A stretch of DNA of 64,000 nt from Cristatella mucedo (taxonomy: Eukaryota > Bryozoa > Phylactolaemata > Cristatellidae), in contig WPIO01000050.1 of NCBI GenBank assembly GCA_009760855.2, positions 62,001 through 126,000 of the forward strand, in the 5' to 3' direction. This document shows, in pieces, positions 61,661-64,000 of this stretch. The notes beneath the pieces were generated by a model, which did not search any database, was not told where the DNA came from, and saw nothing but the letters and a program-made list of their open reading frames with translations. Both the position numbers and the translations under genes were made by a program. Every line of letters begins with the position of its first letter. Positions within the stretch are counted from its first letter, which is position 1.

Positions 61661-62320
61661 GACCCATTTGAAACCATCTGCTTCAAACATCGCTCAAAAA
61701 CCGCGATCGCCTCATACAGAAAAGGTGACGACAGTGCCTTCGGAGCGGGCGATGTAGCTCCGTCTCGGAGAAGAATGGCGGGCGGCTGCTCAGCGAGCGC
61801 GAGGAGCCGCCAGCCGTCGTTGCCCGAGATGCCCCTGTAACATCCGCAGCTAAGCGGTAACGAAGATTATTAATTTTGAATGTTTGTAAAGATTCGCTCC
61901 TATCGAGACTGGGATTATAAAGTGTATCGTAAATGCATGCAACTCAAACGGTCCTTCGAAGTATTTTTATTTGGACAGCGACAGCTAGCGCTATGATTTA
62001 TAGCCACCGCCAGCCGGCGCTGCATGGCGTGCGTGCTTCGACTCTCCTGGACCAGAGCTCTCGTGGCCGAGTTCTCCTGGACCGGCTCTCCTGGAGCAGC
62101 TCTCCGGGCTTCTACCATGGACGGACGTGCGTTTGACAGCATGGCTATGCCCGCCGGTGGACCCACTTTAAGGGGCTTCATTCGAAGGAACGCGAAAGCG
62201 TTGGTATAGCAACAGCTGAAGCTGCAAGCAGTTTGAAGTAATTTTCGAAAGAATCTCGGATTTCTTTAACCACCGACGTCTCGCTATTTTTCCAATCTCG
62301 TCATGCTCTCAAGCTTTTAA
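61660..62320. other. Unassigned sequence, no gene seen
   Basis: Moderately GC-rich DNA with short open frames on both strands that I cannot relate to any family. No repeat of note. Confidence 0.35.
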
Positions 62321-62329
62321 TACGGTGGC

Positions 62330-62730
62330 GCGTCTGAGTTGCTCAGGTCCTGTGTGGACAATAAATTAGCTGTCCCATTCCTCCGCTTAAAGACAGTTGG
62401 CGACAGAAGCTTTAGCTCTGCAGGTCCTAGACTGTGGAACTCGCTTCCACAATGCTTGCGCAACGACATCTACTCTCCAACTGCCGACTATGGCACATCT
62501 TTGTCAGCGGTCCTGAACTGCTACTTCTATGTTACTTACTACCTCAACTGCTCTCCTAACTCTGCTATGCTTCCCACTTTCTCTTTGTTGCGTGAGACGA
62601 AGTCTGTTGGCTACCGAATGCGTACCGAAAGCCGCTTAGGCTGTGAGTGCGCTATACAAAACTCTCCTGCGTAACACCCACGTGGTCTTTGTGACTTTGT
62701 GGAGTTACTGACGGAGATACATTACATTTG
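62330..62730 (+). mobile_element. LINE-2-family 3' end
   Basis: The clearest copy: encodes SCVDNKLAVPFLRLKTVGDR and SAGPRLWNSLPQCLRN, then GTGAGACGAAGTC, GTACCGAAAGCCGC, TACAAAACTCTCCTGCGTAA and GGAGTTACTGACGGAGATAC with a CATTACATT tail. The RT catalytic region is absent. Confidence 0.85.
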
Positions 62731-63179
62731 TCATTTTTTAAATTTGCCGAGACTGCCATTTTAATTTTGTAAGTCCCGAAATTCACCTTCGGATATCTTC
62801 ATTCTGATAATTTCCTGTTTTCTTGCACTGGCAATATAGCCCAGCGGCCAGTGATTTAGTGAATTTTGCGGGATTGCGTAGCATTCAAGAGCTTAACTGC
62901 CCATGTGCCTTGGCAAAGAAGGTAAGGCACTCGCAGTTTGCTATCCGGTTCGTTGATTCAACTTTTGCAGAGAGAGAAAGAGAGAGAGAGAGAGATCCGT
63001 CATAGCGGACTGCAAGCGGTAGCGAATGCGAATTTCTGGAACCTCTTCAGTTTAGCGAACGATGCTGTTAAGTCAGCTAACCTTTTTGAGTGGCTGGAGC
63101 AATTATTGATATTTACTATTACTTCTTGCTTCATAAGACTTTAGAGTTTTTGTTTTTGACGGCATGGTAACGCTAAAGG

Positions 63180-64000
63180 TTTTCAGACAGGATGATTTCC
63201 TTATTGTTCGGAGAACACACATTGAACGCTAAGCCAAAAGTTTGCAGAAAGATGATGGCAGATTCGATCATTGCAAGCCGTTTCCGCCCCCAGCCCCGGC
63301 TGAGGAGCGATTTCCTCTCGGCCACATCATAATCCCTAGAGAACACGTAAGCATTACTACACCGTTTGCTCAATACCTCGGAATAATTAAAAGGCAATAG
63401 CACATGCAGTTCTCAGTAGACGATTAAAGCTGATAACGGCACTGGGTTCATTCCCACAAATGAGCCTCACGGTTTCATCGTGTACCGATCTGAAAAGGCC
63501 CAGTGCATCTTCCAGGGAATCCACCACAAAGCTAAATAAGAGCTGACTCGCCATATGAAGCTGTGGTCATTTCCTCTCATATCAATGTTTGCATTTAGAT
63601 AAAAGTAGACTCGCAATGTGAAGCACCATGTGTGTATTCAGATTGCTGACCGAAATGTGCACTGACACTTTAGGCACGTTGGTTGGTCCTTAGAATCGTG
63701 TATCTGTACGAAGCCGTTGGAGAGCACCCAAAAACCAGCAAAGCAAGGAGAGATACAAGAACCAATGCCGAGCAGGTTGCTTGACTTTTACGGCATTAAT
63801 TCATTTACACGACTCTGAGGATTATGCAGCACATATCGTTCGTTTCGCTTCAGAAAGAAGTCCCCAGAAAGCATGCCGGGTTGGCACTCGAACGTTGATT
63901 TGCCATTCTTCCCTAACAGGACAAGTGCACACTTACCGTAAATGGCAGGGCCTGTTGTTTTTCGGTCACTCCGTCGGTGGTTGAAAAATGTGGCCATAGC
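63180..64000. repeat. Start of a fifth P module, cut by the window end
   Basis: 63,290-64,000 matches 7,660-8,400 and 42,220-42,760: GGCCACATCATAATCCCTA, GATGCAGTTCTCAG / CATGCAGTTCTCAG, CGATCTGAAAAGGC and the closing CTCCGTCGGTGG-TGAA. It implies that the array continues beyond the window. Confidence 0.8.

Overview
The window is eukaryotic, most likely from a metazoan invertebrate genome. The evidence is: CR1/L2-type non-LTR retrotransposons (LINEs), most of them 5'-truncated; several tRNA-derived SINEs; long microsatellites such as (CT)n, (CA)n, (AT)n and (ACAT)n; a C2H2-type zinc-finger gene with a phase-matched intron; and no operons or bacterial genes. I cannot name the species or phylum. 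Coding density is very low, and most long open frames are microsatellite or repeat artefacts.

Read as a whole, almost the entire window is one locus copied several times. A gene-bearing module (called P-Q-R here, left to right) occurs at about 1-7,110 (Q-R; P lies before the window), 7,640-19,730, 30,660-41,900 and 42,200-51,960. A fifth P starts at about 63,180 and runs off the end. A second module (S) occurs at 20,340-30,660 and 51,960-60,075. Shared insertions and gaps show that gene-module copies 1 and 3 are sisters (type 1) and copies 2 and 4 are sisters (type 2). The order is therefore type1-type2-S-type1-type2-S, a dimeric tandem duplication with an offset of about 29-36 kb. The pieces have since been individualised by SINE and LINE insertions, minisatellite growth, deletions, an inverted duplication and probably gene conversion.

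Each gene module carries, on the minus strand, an exon of about 511 bp starting MEC(M/R)E. In copy 3 this exon ends in a donor site (G|GTATAC) whose phase fits a second exon 2.1 kb downstream. The two encode a 241-residue protein with an N-terminal His/Cys cluster, a basic stretch and two C-terminal zinc fingers, followed by a poly(A) signal. This is the one gene in the window I consider intact. Copy 1 is frameshifted and cut by the window edge. Copy 2 keeps an open frame but has lost its donor and its finger exon. Copy 4 has lost its start and carries a stop and broken fingers.

Other content: a LINE nested inside another LINE (20,940-23,815); RT relics in every R module; 63-bp and 48-bp minisatellites unique to copy 2; a degenerate satellite of about 23 bp in the S modules; a palindrome of about 390 bp in copy 4; a weak plus-strand gene candidate (40,668-41,212); and a GC-rich stretch outside the modules (60,080-62,300) with open frames I cannot assign.
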